In this document: in pieces, positions 41,260-49,967 of the stretch
Layout: every line of letters starts with the position of its first letter
Position numbering within the stretch: the stretch's first letter is position 1
Source: Nonomuraea soli
Lineage (GTDB): Bacteria > Actinomycetota > Actinomycetes > Streptosporangiales > Streptosporangiaceae
Reading direction: 5' to 3'
DNA length: 64,000 nt
Assembly: GCF_013761175.1 (NCBI RefSeq)
Contig: NZ_JACDUR010000008.1
Span: forward strand, 516,546-580,545
Made by a program: the position numbers and the translations under genes
The notes under the pieces: model-generated
Seen by the model: the letters and a program-made list of their open reading frames with translations, nothing else
What the model was told of the DNA's origin: nothing
The model's database searches: none

Positions 41260-41273
41260 GTTGATCTCCGTGC

Positions 41274-42224
41274 TCACGCCAGGGGGCGGGCCTCGGGCAG
41301 GCGCAGGCGGTCGACGGCTTCGCGGCGCGTGCGCTCGGGCCGGCGGTCGTAGCGGGCGGTCGTGGCCGGAGAGGAGTGCCCGACCAGCGCCTGCGCGGTG
41401 GCCAGGTCCACCCCCGCGTCCAGGAGCTCGCCGATGAAGGTGCGGCGGAAGTCGTGGGCGGTGCGCCGCGGCGCGCCCGCCTCGCCCAGCCGCCGGGTGA
41501 GGATGTCGGCGATGCCCTGCCCGCTGAGCGGGCGCGGGCGCAGGCCGCCGGTCTTGGTGAAGGGGGAGAACAGCGGCCCCGGCGCGTCGCCGCGCACCGC
41601 GATCCACCGCTCGACCAGGCCGATCGCCTCCCGCGTCAGGTACACCATGCGCTGCTTGTCGCGCTTGCCGCGCACGCGCAGGCTGCGCCCGGCGCTGTCG
41701 TAGTCGGCCAGGGTGAGCCCGGCGATCTCGGCGCGGCGGCAGCCGGTGGAGTACAGGACCGCGATGAGCGCCGCGTCGCGCACCCCGGCGGGCGTGGCGT
41801 CGCACTCGGCCAGCGCCGCCCCGACCACCTCGGGCGGGACGTGGTGGCCGGTGGGCAGGCGGCTCTGCCGTACGGGAGCCAGGTCGGTGGCGCGGGCGTG
41901 CTCCTCGGCGGTCAGCTGCCCCAGCCGCCAGGCCTCCTTCAGCACCCGGCGCAGCGCCACCAGGTGCTTGTTGACGTAGGCGGCCGACCAGCCCTGCTCG
42001 GTCAGCAGGGTGCGGATGCGCACGGTGTGCTCGTAGCGCAGCAGGTGCCAGGGCAGGCCGCTGCCGGTGACGGCCTGCTCGCCGCTGATCAGGCGGGCGA
42101 TGCGGTCGAGGCAGCCCTGCATGGTGCGGCGCGACTCGGGGCTGGTGAGGGAGTCGAGATAGACGTGGTACGGATCACGGACCGGTTCCACCTGCAGCGC
42201 TAGCTCACTCACTCTCCCGATCAT
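41274..42224 (-). CDS. Tyrosine recombinase/integrase (XerC/D-like)
   Basis: A 316-residue recombinase. The N-terminal SAM-like core-binding domain spans residues ~15-110; the catalytic domain has STGCRRAEIAGLTLADYD (first Arg), RGKRDKQRMVYL (Lys), HDFRRTFIGELLDAG (His and second Arg), then GHSSPATTARYDRR with His and the Tyr nucleophile. All catalytic residues are present. ATG 42224. No element genes or repeat ends flank it, so it is either a solo integrase that acts in trans or a chromosomal recombinase. Confidence 0.9.
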   Translation of the reverse strand: MIGRVSELALQVEPVRDPYHVYLDSLTSPESRRTMQGCLDRIARLISGEQAVTGSGLPWHLLRYEHTVRIRTLLTEQGWSAAYVNKHLVALRRVLKEAWRLGQLTAEEHARATDLAPVRQSRLPTGHHVPPEVVGAALAECDATPAGVRDAALIAVLYSTGCRRAEIAGLTLADYDSAGRSLRVRGKRDKQRMVYLTREAIGLVERWIAVRGDAPGPLFSPFTKTGGLRPRPLSGQGIADILTRRLGEAGAPRRTAHDFRRTFIGELLDAGVDLATAQALVGHSSPATTARYDRRPERTRREAVDRLRLPEARPLA

Positions 42225-42241
42225 GCCAGAATACGGCTAGG

Positions 42242-42253
42242 TTATACGTATAA
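42242..42253. promoter_or_regulatory. 12-bp palindrome between integrase and hydrolase
   Basis: TTATACGTATAA is a perfect palindrome in the 51-base gap between the divergent integrase and hydrolase genes, a possible operator. Confidence 0.45.
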
Positions 42254-42275
42254 ACGATCCTCTCGGAGGCCCCCT

Positions 42276-42968
42276 GTGCAGCTGAACATCCACGAGCGCG
42301 GCGACGGCGACAGGCTCGCCCTGCTCATCCACGGCGGGATGAGCGACCACCGCACCTGGCACGCGGTGGAGGACGAGCTCATCGCCCGCGGCTACCGCGT
42401 CATCGCCCCCGACCTGCGCGGGCACGGGCTCAGCCCGCGCGGCGGCTACAGCCCCGAGGCGCTCGGCGCCGACCTGGCCGAGAACCTGCCGACCGGCGCC
42501 GACGTCGCCATCGGCCACTCGCTCGGCGGGCTCTCGCTCGGGCTGGCGGTCGACAAGCTGCGGCCGAAGAAGGCGATCTACTCCGACCCCGGCTTCAAAC
42601 TGGGCAACGTGCCCGCCGAGGCGACGGCCTTCATGCGCAAGATGGTCATCACCGCCACCGCCGAGTCGGTGCGCACGATGAACCCGCGCTGGTCCGACGC
42701 CGACATCGAGGCGGAACTGGCCGGATTCGCCCTGTTCGACCTCGACTTCTTCGGCGGGGTCGTGGACGGCGTGGCAGCCGACCACACCCCGCCGCTCGTC
42801 GTGCCCTCGCTGGTGCAGCTGGCCGATCCCAGCTTCACCGTCACCCCGCAGGACGCCGTCGAGCTGGCCGGACTGGGCTTCGAGGTGCGCACCGTGAAGG
42901 GGGCCGGGCACTGCATCCACCGCGACGACTTCGCCGGGTTCATGGCCTCGCTGGAGGGCTGGATCTGA
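42276..42968 (+). CDS. Alpha/beta hydrolase
   Basis: A 230-residue soluble hydrolase. LLIHGGMSDHRTWHAV is the oxyanion-hole loop, IAPDLRGHGLSPRG follows, the nucleophile elbow is IGHSLGGLSLG (Ser ~90) and the catalytic His lies in VKGAGHCIHRDDF. The cap is small. The substrate is unknown. GTG start with GGAGG 7 nt upstream. The 3' end overlaps the convergent SufS-like gene by 29 nt. A TTATACGTATAA palindrome at 42242 lies in its promoter region. Confidence 0.88.
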   Translation: MQLNIHERGDGDRLALLIHGGMSDHRTWHAVEDELIARGYRVIAPDLRGHGLSPRGGYSPEALGADLAENLPTGADVAIGHSLGGLSLGLAVDKLRPKKAIYSDPGFKLGNVPAEATAFMRKMVITATAESVRTMNPRWSDADIEAELAGFALFDLDFFGGVVDGVAADHTPPLVVPSLVQLADPSFTVTPQDAVELAGLGFEVRTVKGAGHCIHRDDFAGFMASLEGWI

Positions 42969-44211
42969 GTTCGGCCACCCCGTCGAGCAGGCGCTGGACG
43001 TCGTCGCGGCTGTTGTAGTGGACCAGACCGGCACGTACGGCGCCGCCGCCGTCGCGCACGCCGAGCGCACCGGTCAGCTCCCAGGCGTAGTTGTGGCCCG
43101 ACCAGACGTTGACGCGGCGCCGCGCCAGCTGCTCCGCGACCTCGCGCGGGGACAGGCCGGAGACGGTGAAGTAGGCGGTGGCCGTACGGCGGGCGGGCTT
43201 GCCGTACAGGGTGACGTGGGGCATCGCGGCCAGCCCGTCGACCAGCTCGGCGAACAGCTCCAGCTCGTGCGCCTCGGCGGCGGCCATGGACGCCAGCAGG
43301 CGCCGGCGCCGGGAGGGGCCGCTGGGGCCGGTGGGCTCGGGGGTGCCCACCGGCCCCACCGGCCCCGCCGCACCCTCCGCGTCATCCGCGCCCATCCACG
43401 CCAGCCCCGCCAGGTGCTCCACCGCCGCGGTCACCCCGGCCAGGTCGGCGAAGGCGGCGGTGCCCGTCTCGAAACGGTCGGGCACCGTGTCGGGCGCCGG
43501 CGTCAGCTTGTCGGGGAAGATCGTCGCCAGCAGCCCCGGATCGGCCACCAGCGCCCCGATGTGCGGCCCCGACCACTTGTAGGCGCTGGTCACGTAGAAG
43601 TCGGCCCCCAGCTCGGCCATGTCGACCGGCCCGTGCGGGGTGGCGTGCACGCCGTCGACGAACACCAGCGCGCCCGCCCGCCGGGCGATCGCCGCGATCT
43701 CGGCCACCTCCGGCCTGGTGCCCAGCACGTTGCTGGCCGCCGTCACCGCCACCAGCCGGGTGCGCGGCCCGACGAGCTCGCGGTACTGCTCGACCGGCAG
43801 CTCGCCGGTGACCGGGTCGACCTCCGCCCACCGCACCGTGGCGCCGGTCTGCACCCAGGGCCGCACGTTGGCGTCGTGGTCCAGGCGCGACAGCACGATC
43901 TCGTCGTCCGGCCCCAGCCGCAGGGCGGCGGCCAACCTGTAGGTGAGCGTGGTCATGTTCGGGCCGAACACCACTCCCTCGGCGCTGCCGCCGACCAGGT
44001 CGGCCACGGCGGCGCGGGCCTGCTCGACGATGCGGCCGGAACGGTGGCTGGCGGGGAAGGCGCCGCCGACGTTGCCGATGCCGGCGCGGTAGGCGGCCGA
44101 GATGGCCTCGATGACGGAGACGGGAGTCTGGGTTCCGGCGGCGCCGTCGAGGTAGGCGTAGCCGTCTGACAGGGCGGGATAGGCGGCGCGGACCGCGTCT
44201 AGGGGGAACAC
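42940..44211 (-). CDS. Cysteine-desulfurase-like PLP enzyme (class V aminotransferase)
   Basis: A 423-residue PLP enzyme. Motifs: YLDGAAGTQTPVSVIEAI, SHRSGRIVEQARAAVADLV, FGPNMTTLTYRLAAAL, LVFVDGVHATPHGPVDM and TSAYKWSGPHIGALV with the PLP lysine; near the end VNVWSGHNYAWELTGALG replaces the Cys-containing loop of true SufS, so a non-SufS role is possible (TIGR01976-type group). A Gly/Pro/Val insert (GPVGPVGTPEPTGPSG, ~265-285) interrupts the domain and is coded by repeated DNA. GTG 44211 begins the conserved FPLDAVRAAYPAL. Confidence 0.85.
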   Translation of the reverse strand: MFPLDAVRAAYPALSDGYAYLDGAAGTQTPVSVIEAISAAYRAGIGNVGGAFPASHRSGRIVEQARAAVADLVGGSAEGVVFGPNMTTLTYRLAAALRLGPDDEIVLSRLDHDANVRPWVQTGATVRWAEVDPVTGELPVEQYRELVGPRTRLVAVTAASNVLGTRPEVAEIAAIARRAGALVFVDGVHATPHGPVDMAELGADFYVTSAYKWSGPHIGALVADPGLLATIFPDKLTPAPDTVPDRFETGTAAFADLAGVTAAVEHLAGLAWMGADDAEGAAGPVGPVGTPEPTGPSGPSRRRRLLASMAAAEAHELELFAELVDGLAAMPHVTLYGKPARRTATAYFTVSGLSPREVAEQLARRRVNVWSGHNYAWELTGALGVRDGGGAVRAGLVHYNSRDDVQRLLDGVAELRSSPPARP

Positions 44212-44262
44212 GCGGCTGTTATGCCCCTTGTAGGCGCCGGACAAGTCTGGTTTGTTCGGGAC

Positions 44263-45693
44263 ATGGCGCAGCTGTCGGCACTGGACGCGCAGTTCCTCCA
44301 CTTCGAGACCGCCACCAACCACGCCAACATCGCGGGACTGGCCGTTCTGGAGGGCGACGTCAACCGCTCGGACCTGCAGGACCTGCTCGAGCAGCGCCTG
44401 CCGTACGTCCCGGCGATGCGGCGCAAGCTGGCGCCGGTGCCCTGGGGGCTCGACCACCCCTACTGGGAGCAGGAGGACGACCTCGACCTCGACTACCACG
44501 TGCGCGAGATCGGGCTGCCGCCGCCCGGCGACGACCGGCAGCTGGCCGAGCAGGTCTCGCGCCTGCACGCCCGGCGCCTGGACCGCGGCCGCCCGCTGTG
44601 GGAGATCTACCTGATCCACGGCCTGTCCGGCGGCCGCATGGGCCTCTACACCAAGATCCACCACGCGGCCGTGGACGGCATCGGCGGCGCGGACGTGCTG
44701 GCCGCCCTGCTCGACGTCGGCCCCGATCCCGCGCCGCCGCCGCAGGAGCCGGCCGGCCGCGAGGAGCCGGTGCCCTCGAAGCTGGCGATGGTGGGCAACG
44801 CGCTGACCAGGATGGCCACCAACCCCGCCCAGGCCGTGCGCTTCGCCGCCGCCGCGGTGCCGCACCTGGACGAGATCCCGGTGCTGTCGCGCCTGCCCGG
44901 CACCACCCTCGTCTCCCGCCTGGCCCGCCGGATGGCCGGGTCCGGGGAGCTTCCGCAACTGCCCCCGCTGCCCGCGCCGCGCACGCCGTTCAGCGGGAAG
45001 ATCTCCGCCCACCGCCGCTTCGCGTTCGTCTCGCTGCCGCTGGAGGAGATCAAGCAGGTACGGCGGGCGTTCGAGGTGACGGTCAACGACGTCGTCATGG
45101 CGATCTGCGCCGGAGCGCTGCGCCGCTGGCTGGAGACGCACGGCGGAGTGCCCTCGCGTCCGCTGGTGGCGGGGGTGCCGTTCTCGCTGCGCGAGGCGGG
45201 CCAGACCGCGCCGGGCAACCAGGTGACGATCATGACCGCGCCGCTGGCCGTGCACCTGGACGACCCGCTGGAGCGGCTGCGCCACGTGCAGCGGGCGATG
45301 CAGCGCATCAAGGACCGCTTCGCCCTGGCGCCTGCCACGTGGCTTCGGGAGTTGTCCGAGTCGATGCCGGCCGCGCTCATGGGGCTGGCCGCCCGCTCGG
45401 CCTTCGGCCTGGTCGGGCAGACGATGCCGCCGATCAACGTGGCGATCTCCAACGTGCCGGGGCCGCAGTTCCCGCTGTACGTGTGCGGGGCGCGGCTGCT
45501 GACCCACTACCCGGTGTCGGTGATCACCGACGTGAGCGGCGGCGTCAACATCACCGCCTTCTCCTACAACGGCTCCGTCGACATCGGGGTGGTCACCGAC
45601 CGGCGGATGGTGCCCGACCCGTGGGAGCTGGCCCACGACTTCCGCAAAGCCCTCGACGAATTGCGGAACGAATCCTTCCGTGATCGGGTCTAG
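44263..45693 (+). CDS. Wax ester synthase/diacylglycerol acyltransferase (WS/DGAT)
   Basis: A 476-residue acyltransferase that makes triacylglycerol or wax esters from acyl-CoA. The catalytic motif HHAAVDG is at residues 133-139 with the general-base His; other marks are PLWEIYLIHGL, NDVVMAICAGALRRWL, VPFSLRE, NVAISNVPGPQFPLYVCGA and NGSVDIGVVTDRRMVPD. The N-terminal LSALDAQFLHFET is the usual start. ATG 44263 was chosen at that motif; the frame is open 42 bases more. A lipid-storage role at the membrane is inferred. Confidence 0.93.
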   Translation: MAQLSALDAQFLHFETATNHANIAGLAVLEGDVNRSDLQDLLEQRLPYVPAMRRKLAPVPWGLDHPYWEQEDDLDLDYHVREIGLPPPGDDRQLAEQVSRLHARRLDRGRPLWEIYLIHGLSGGRMGLYTKIHHAAVDGIGGADVLAALLDVGPDPAPPPQEPAGREEPVPSKLAMVGNALTRMATNPAQAVRFAAAAVPHLDEIPVLSRLPGTTLVSRLARRMAGSGELPQLPPLPAPRTPFSGKISAHRRFAFVSLPLEEIKQVRRAFEVTVNDVVMAICAGALRRWLETHGGVPSRPLVAGVPFSLREAGQTAPGNQVTIMTAPLAVHLDDPLERLRHVQRAMQRIKDRFALAPATWLRELSESMPAALMGLAARSAFGLVGQTMPPINVAISNVPGPQFPLYVCGARLLTHYPVSVITDVSGGVNITAFSYNGSVDIGVVTDRRMVPDPWELAHDFRKALDELRNESFRDRV

Positions 45694-45696
45694 TTT
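45691..45696 (+). promoter_or_regulatory. -10 element TAGTTT
   Basis: TAGTTT ends 7 nt before the ATG at 45704, leaderless pattern; its first base is three bases into the 3' end of the WS/DGAT gene. Confidence 0.45.
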
Positions 45697-45703
45697 GGCG
45701 GTC

Positions 45704-46807
45704 ATGGACCTCAGGACGCTGAACCGCACCACCCTCCAGCGCCAGCTGCTGCTCGGCCGCTCCTCCGGCCTGTCGCCGTACGAGGCGATCCGTCACCTGG
45801 TGGCCCTGCAGGGACAGGACCCCAACCCGCCCTACCTGGGGCTGTGGTCGCGACTGGAGTCCTTCACCCTCGACGCGCTCACCGGCCTGCTGCACGGCAG
45901 GCAGGTCGTCCGCAGCTCGCTGCTGCGCGGCACCCAGCACCTGTGCGCCGCCGAGGACTACGTGTGGCTGCGTCCCCTGATGCAGGCGCCGATGAGCCGC
46001 GCCCGCCAGGGCAGCTTCGGCCGCGCCACCCGGGACCTGGACCTGGAGCAGTTCGCCAAGCACGCCCGCGAACTGCTCGAAGGGCGCACCCTGACCCGGC
46101 CCGAGCTGGCCGCGCTGCTGATGGAGCGCTACCCCGGCTACGACAAGCTCGCGCTCGGCTGGTCGGCCCAGGCCCTGCTGCCCCTGGTGCACACCCCGCC
46201 CAACGGCACCTGGAACCGGCGCGGCGCCACCCCGTTCACCCTGGCCGAGGAGTGGATCGGCCGCCCCGTGGAGTCCGCGCCGCCGGTGGAGCGCCTGATC
46301 ACGCGCTACCTGGCCGCCTTCGGCCCGGCCACCGTCAAGGACGTGCAGACCTGGTCGGGGCTGACCCGGCTGCGCGAGGTGATGGAGGCCATGCCGCTGC
46401 GCCGCCACGGCGAGCTGTACGACCTGCCCGACGCGCCGGTGGCCGACCCCGGCACACCCGCGCCCGCCCGGTTCCTGCCGTGGTTCGACAACCTGGTGAT
46501 CGCCCACGCCGACCGCTCGCGCCTGATGAGCGAGCAGGCCCGCCGCCGGGTCTGCCCCGGCGGCTCGCTGGTCTACCCGACTTTCCTGGTCGACGGGATC
46601 GTCGGCGGCATCTGGGACTTCGTGGACGGCGACCTGGTGATTCTGCCCTTCGACCCCGTCGCCGACGACGACGCGGCCGAGCTGACCGCCGAGGGCGGGC
46701 GCATGCTGGCCTTCGCCGGATTCGAGGCGGGAAGCGTCACCTGGATGCCGCCGCACGACGGCACCACCACGACCTGGCCGCCGAGCACCTGGCCCGGCCC
46801 GAGGTGA
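45704..46807 (+). CDS. Winged-helix DNA-binding protein, AlkZ-like (HTH_42)
   Basis: A 367-residue protein of the HTH_42 group to which the interstrand-crosslink glycosylase AlkZ belongs. Marks are the N-terminal helix RTLNRTTLQRQLLLGR, HLVALQGQDPNPPYLGLWSRL with a Q-x-Q pair like the catalytic motif of AlkZ, VVRSSLLRGTQHLCAAEDY, then winged-helix parts (RYLAAFGPATVKDVQTWSGL) and the C-terminal FLPWFDNLVIAHADRSRL and VLVDGIVGG-type strand FLVDGIVGGIW. Repair of bulky or crosslinked bases is possible, but many homologues are untested. The start follows the -10 at 45691. Confidence 0.8.
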   Translation: MDLRTLNRTTLQRQLLLGRSSGLSPYEAIRHLVALQGQDPNPPYLGLWSRLESFTLDALTGLLHGRQVVRSSLLRGTQHLCAAEDYVWLRPLMQAPMSRARQGSFGRATRDLDLEQFAKHARELLEGRTLTRPELAALLMERYPGYDKLALGWSAQALLPLVHTPPNGTWNRRGATPFTLAEEWIGRPVESAPPVERLITRYLAAFGPATVKDVQTWSGLTRLREVMEAMPLRRHGELYDLPDAPVADPGTPAPARFLPWFDNLVIAHADRSRLMSEQARRRVCPGGSLVYPTFLVDGIVGGIWDFVDGDLVILPFDPVADDDAAELTAEGGRMLAFAGFEAGSVTWMPPHDGTTTTWPPSTWPGPR

Positions 46808-46818
46808 ACCGGGACCGT

Positions 46819-46824
46819 TAAGCT
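46819..46824 (+). promoter_or_regulatory. -10 element TAAGCT
   Basis: TAAGCT ends 7 nt before the GTG at 46832; leaderless pattern. Confidence 0.45.
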
Positions 46825-46831
46825 CCACGAA

Positions 46832-47701
46832 GTGAAGATTCGTACCCTTTCCGGCCATGACGAGCTCGAGCTCTTCAACCGCATCCCGTATGTCCTCAAC
46901 CACGAGCTGGCCGACGACCTGGCCGACGGGCGCAGGAAGCCCGAGTGGATGTGGGTGGCGCTCGAGGGCGAGCAGCTCGTCGGACGGCTGGCGTACTGGG
47001 GCGCGGGCGAGCCCCAGGTGATCGACATCCTCGACTTCGACGACCTCGACGTGGGCGTCGAGCTGCTGAGCGCTGCCCTGGAGACGGTGGGCAAGGCCGA
47101 CTACAGCCGTTTCGTACCGGCCGACTGGCATTCCTCGCCCGAGCCGGTACGGCTGCGCATGGCGGCCGTCGAGCGGCTGGGCGGCACCCTGTTCGTCGAG
47201 CGGCTGCGCCTGGAATGGCGGGCCGGCACCGAGCTGCCCCCGCTCGACCCGCGCCTGACCTTCCGCCCCGTCGAAGGCCGCGACGAGCTGCTGTCGCTGA
47301 TGATCCCGGTGCTCGAAGGCACCCTCGACGCCCACGACCGCGACAACCTGACCCGCATGACCCCCGCCGAGGCCGCCGCCGACCACTTCGACGGTGAGTT
47401 CGCCCGCTTCACCACACCGCGCGAGTGGTGGCAGGTCGCGCTGGCCGACGGCGAGCCCGTCGGGTTCGTGGTGCCGGCGCGCAACTCCTACAACCCGATC
47501 ATCGCCTACATCGGCGTGCTGCCCGCCTTCCGCGGGCGCGGCTACATCAACGGCATCCTCGCCCAGGGCACCCGCACCCTCGCCGAGACGGGCGTCGAGC
47601 GCATCAGGGCCGCCACGGACGTGGGCAACGTGCCGATGGCCAAGGCCTTCGAGCGGGCCGGCTACGTCAACTTCCAGCGGCAGATCGACATGACATGGTG
47701 A
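46832..47701 (+). CDS. GNAT-family N-acetyltransferase
   Basis: A 289-residue protein with a degenerate N-terminal GNAT-like half (MWVALEGEQLVGRLAYWG) and a C-terminal catalytic half: PVGFVVPARNSYNPIIAYIGVLPAFRGRGYINGILAQGTRTLAE carries motif A (RGRGY) for acetyl-CoA, then ATDVGNVPMAKAFERAGYVNF. It acetylates an unknown amine or small molecule. Its stop overlaps the start of the adenosine-deaminase-like gene, so the two are coupled. The start is set by the -10 at 46819. Confidence 0.88.
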   Translation: MKIRTLSGHDELELFNRIPYVLNHELADDLADGRRKPEWMWVALEGEQLVGRLAYWGAGEPQVIDILDFDDLDVGVELLSAALETVGKADYSRFVPADWHSSPEPVRLRMAAVERLGGTLFVERLRLEWRAGTELPPLDPRLTFRPVEGRDELLSLMIPVLEGTLDAHDRDNLTRMTPAEAAADHFDGEFARFTTPREWWQVALADGEPVGFVVPARNSYNPIIAYIGVLPAFRGRGYINGILAQGTRTLAETGVERIRAATDVGNVPMAKAFERAGYVNFQRQIDMTW

Positions 47702-48663
47702 CGCCCCGCGAGCTCCGCGCGCTGCCCAAGGCTCATCTGCACACCCATCTGGAGAGCACGCTGCGCCCCGGCACCATCGAGGAGTGGGGCGGCGTCGCTC
47801 CGGCCGCCGCCGTCTTCTCCGGCGTGCCGATCTACCCCGACTTCCGCGCCTTCGGCGACGAGCGGGCGGCCGTACGCGACCTGCTGAACACCCCCGAGCG
47901 CTTCCGCCGGGCCGCCTACGAGTTCTGCCAGGACGAGGCCGCGCAAGGTGTGCGCTACGCCGAGGTCACCTTCACCGCCGCCGCCCACGGCGAGCGGACC
48001 GGCCAGGCGCGCATGCCGCTCGAAGCCGTCCTCGAAGGGCTGGAAGAAGGCGAGCGCGACTTCGGCCTGCGCACGGCCGTGCTGCTCGACCACTCACGGC
48101 GTCGCTCCACCGACCGCCTGGCCCGCACCGTCGACCTGGCCCTCGCCTACGAGCAGGTCGTGGGGGTGGGGCTGGCGGGAGACGAGAGCCACCCGCTGTC
48201 ACCCTTCGCCCGCGAGCTCGACCGCGCCCGCGCGGAAGGACTGCACCTCGTGCACCACGCGGGCGAGAGCGCCGGCGCCGACAGCGTGCGCGAGGCGCTG
48301 GAGGTGGGCCACGCCGAACGGCTCGGCCACGGCATCCGCGTGCTCGACGACCCCGGCCTGGTCGCCCGCGTGCGCGAGCTCGGCGTGCCGCTGGAGGTGT
48401 GCCCGTCGTCCAACGTGATGTTGTCGCTGGCACCCTCCTGGGCCGAGCATCCGCTGCCGCGCCTGATCGAGGCGGGCCTGAACGTCACGCTCAACACCGA
48501 CGGCGAGTGCGCCCTGAACGGAGAGTACGCGTCGGCGCGCGAGATCTTCGGCTTCGGCGACGACGTGCTGGCCGAGCTGGCACGCGCCTCGGTGCGCGCC
48601 TCCTTCGCGCCCGACACGGTCAAGAAGGAGATCCTGGCGGAGATCGACGCCTGGGCCCGCTGA
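47695..48663 (+). CDS. Adenosine-deaminase-like metal hydrolase with altered active site
   Basis: A 322-residue amidohydrolase. HLHTHLESTLRPGTIEEW supplies the HxH metal ligands, HHAGESAGADSV the third His and Glu, ERLGHGIRV the general His, and LEVCPSSNVML precedes LNTDGECALNGEY. Classical adenosine deaminases have HLDG(A/S) and SLNTDDP; here the first Asp is Glu (HLEST) and the second Asp of the DD pair is Gly (NTDGE). So deamination of plain adenosine is doubtful and another purine or N-linked substrate is likely. ATG 47695 or GTG 47698 starts it; both overlap the GNAT stop. Confidence 0.82.
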   Translation: MVTPRELRALPKAHLHTHLESTLRPGTIEEWGGVAPAAAVFSGVPIYPDFRAFGDERAAVRDLLNTPERFRRAAYEFCQDEAAQGVRYAEVTFTAAAHGERTGQARMPLEAVLEGLEEGERDFGLRTAVLLDHSRRRSTDRLARTVDLALAYEQVVGVGLAGDESHPLSPFARELDRARAEGLHLVHHAGESAGADSVREALEVGHAERLGHGIRVLDDPGLVARVRELGVPLEVCPSSNVMLSLAPSWAEHPLPRLIEAGLNVTLNTDGECALNGEYASAREIFGFGDDVLAELARASVRASFAPDTVKKEILAEIDAWAR

Positions 48664-48671
48664 CCTGGGGG

Positions 48672-49574
48672 CTACTCGCGCAGGCCGCGCCACGACGGAT
48701 GGCGCAGCAGTCCCTCGCGGGTCCACTGGGCGAACTCCACCTCCCCGGCCAGCACCGGCTCCGCCCAGTGGGCCGGTCCGGGCGGCTGCGGGCCCGCGAA
48801 CGGGCTGGAGGCGCGCTCCAGCGGCGCCAGCCGTACGGCCAGCTCGCGCAGCGCCGCGTCGGTGAAGCCGGTGCCCACATGGCCGGCATACCGCAGCCCG
48901 TCCGGCCCCTGCACGCCCACCAGCAGCGATCCGGGCAGCCCCGACCGCCGTCCCTCACCCGGCTTCCAGCCGCCCACGATCACGTCGACCATGTGCGTCA
49001 GCTTCGTCTTGCGCCACAGGTCGCTGCGCCGTCCGGGCAGGTACGGCGAGTCGAGCCGCTTGCAGATCACCCCCTCCAGCCCGCGGGCCCGCGCCGCCTC
49101 CAGCACCGCCGAGGCCTGGCCGGGGTAGGCGGGGGAGGTCTGCGGCAGCTCCAGCGTCTCCAGGAGCTCACGCCGCCGCGCGTACGGCAGGGCGAGCGTG
49201 TCACGGCCGTCCAGGTGCAGCACGTCGAAGGCGTAGTAGGCCACCGGAACGGCCCGCACCAGATCCGGCTGCGGAAGCCGTACATGCATGCGGGCCTGCA
49301 ACGCGCCGAAGTCGGGGCGGCCGTCGGGGCCGGTCGCGACGATCTCGCCGTCCAGCACCACCCGCCGCCCGCCCGCCAGGCCCGCCAGCTCCGGATAGCC
49401 GCCGGTGATGTCGCGGTCGTTGCGCGAGAGCAGGCGCAGCCCGTCGCCGCGGCCGTAGGCCACGCAGCGCAGGCCGTCCCACTTGAATTCCGCGCACCAG
49501 GCCGCCTCGTCCCCCGGCAGCTGCGCGGTGACCGCCAGCATGGGATGGACCAGCCTGGGGAAGTCCGCCCCCAT
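48672..49574 (-). CDS. ATP-dependent DNA ligase (LigC-like)
   Basis: A 300-residue ligase. Motif I is EFKWDGLR with the adenylated Lys31; motif III is AYYAFDVLHLDG, motif IV is GLEGVICKRLDSPYLPGRRSDLWRKTKL and motif V follows; an OB-fold ends the protein (LLVGVQGPDGLRYAGHVGTGFTDAAL). It has only the nucleotidyltransferase and OB domains, no polymerase, nuclease or BRCT part, as in the small LigC/LigD-ligase group used in repair. No Ku or primase-polymerase gene is adjacent. ATG 49574 begins the conserved HPMLAV region. Confidence 0.9.
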   Translation of the reverse strand: MGADFPRLVHPMLAVTAQLPGDEAAWCAEFKWDGLRCVAYGRGDGLRLLSRNDRDITGGYPELAGLAGGRRVVLDGEIVATGPDGRPDFGALQARMHVRLPQPDLVRAVPVAYYAFDVLHLDGRDTLALPYARRRELLETLELPQTSPAYPGQASAVLEAARARGLEGVICKRLDSPYLPGRRSDLWRKTKLTHMVDVIVGGWKPGEGRRSGLPGSLLVGVQGPDGLRYAGHVGTGFTDAALRELAVRLAPLERASSPFAGPQPPGPAHWAEPVLAGEVEFAQWTREGLLRHPSWRGLRE

Positions 49575-49612
49575 GGCTGGCCGATACCCGGCGGCCGGTC
49601 AAGCTCCGCCCA

Positions 49613-49618
49613 TACGAT
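49613..49618 (+). promoter_or_regulatory. -10 element TACGAT
   Basis: TACGAT ends 7 nt before the GTG at 49626 and sets the start of the DGPF-ECF42 pair; the ATG at 49617 lies within the -10 itself. Confidence 0.55.
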
Positions 49619-49625
49619 GGGCTGC

Positions 49626-49967
49626 GTGAAGTACTTGCTGATGATCTACACCAACCCGGCCGCCCGCGCCGCCATCGAGGCCGACTCCGACCAGGTGATG
49701 GCCGAGGTCGACGGGCTGCTCAAGGAGATGCAGGAGACCGGCGAGTGGGTCAGCGGCATGGCGCTGGCCGACACCTTCCGCACCGTCAGGGTGCGCGACG
49801 GCGTGCCCGCCGTGACCGACGGGCCGTTCATGGAGGCCAAGGAGGTGCTGGCGGGGGTGTGCCTGATCGAGTGCGACAGCATCGAGCGCGCCACCGAGCT
49901 GGCCGCCCGCTGGCCCGACGCCCGCTACTGCGCCATGGAGGTCCGGCCGCTGCTGGACGAGGCATGA
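49626..49967 (+). CDS. DGPF (YCII-related) protein, single domain
   Basis: A 113-residue protein of one YCII/DGPF domain: VKYLLMIYTNPAAR at the start, MALADTFRTVRVRDGVPAVTDGPFMEAKEVLAGVCLIECDS in the middle, and YCAMEVRPLLDEA at the end. It has the family name motif DGPF. It starts a two-gene unit with an ECF42 sigma factor, whose ATG overlaps its stop. GTG 49626 is 7 nt behind a -10, with no ribosome site. Confidence 0.92.
   Translation: MKYLLMIYTNPAARAAIEADSDQVMAEVDGLLKEMQETGEWVSGMALADTFRTVRVRDGVPAVTDGPFMEAKEVLAGVCLIECDSIERATELAARWPDARYCAMEVRPLLDEA

Noticed and set aside
41274..42224. Integrase as part of the decaying element
   Set aside because: An intact four-gene chromosomal-type operon separates it from the element and no repeat links them; treated as solo.
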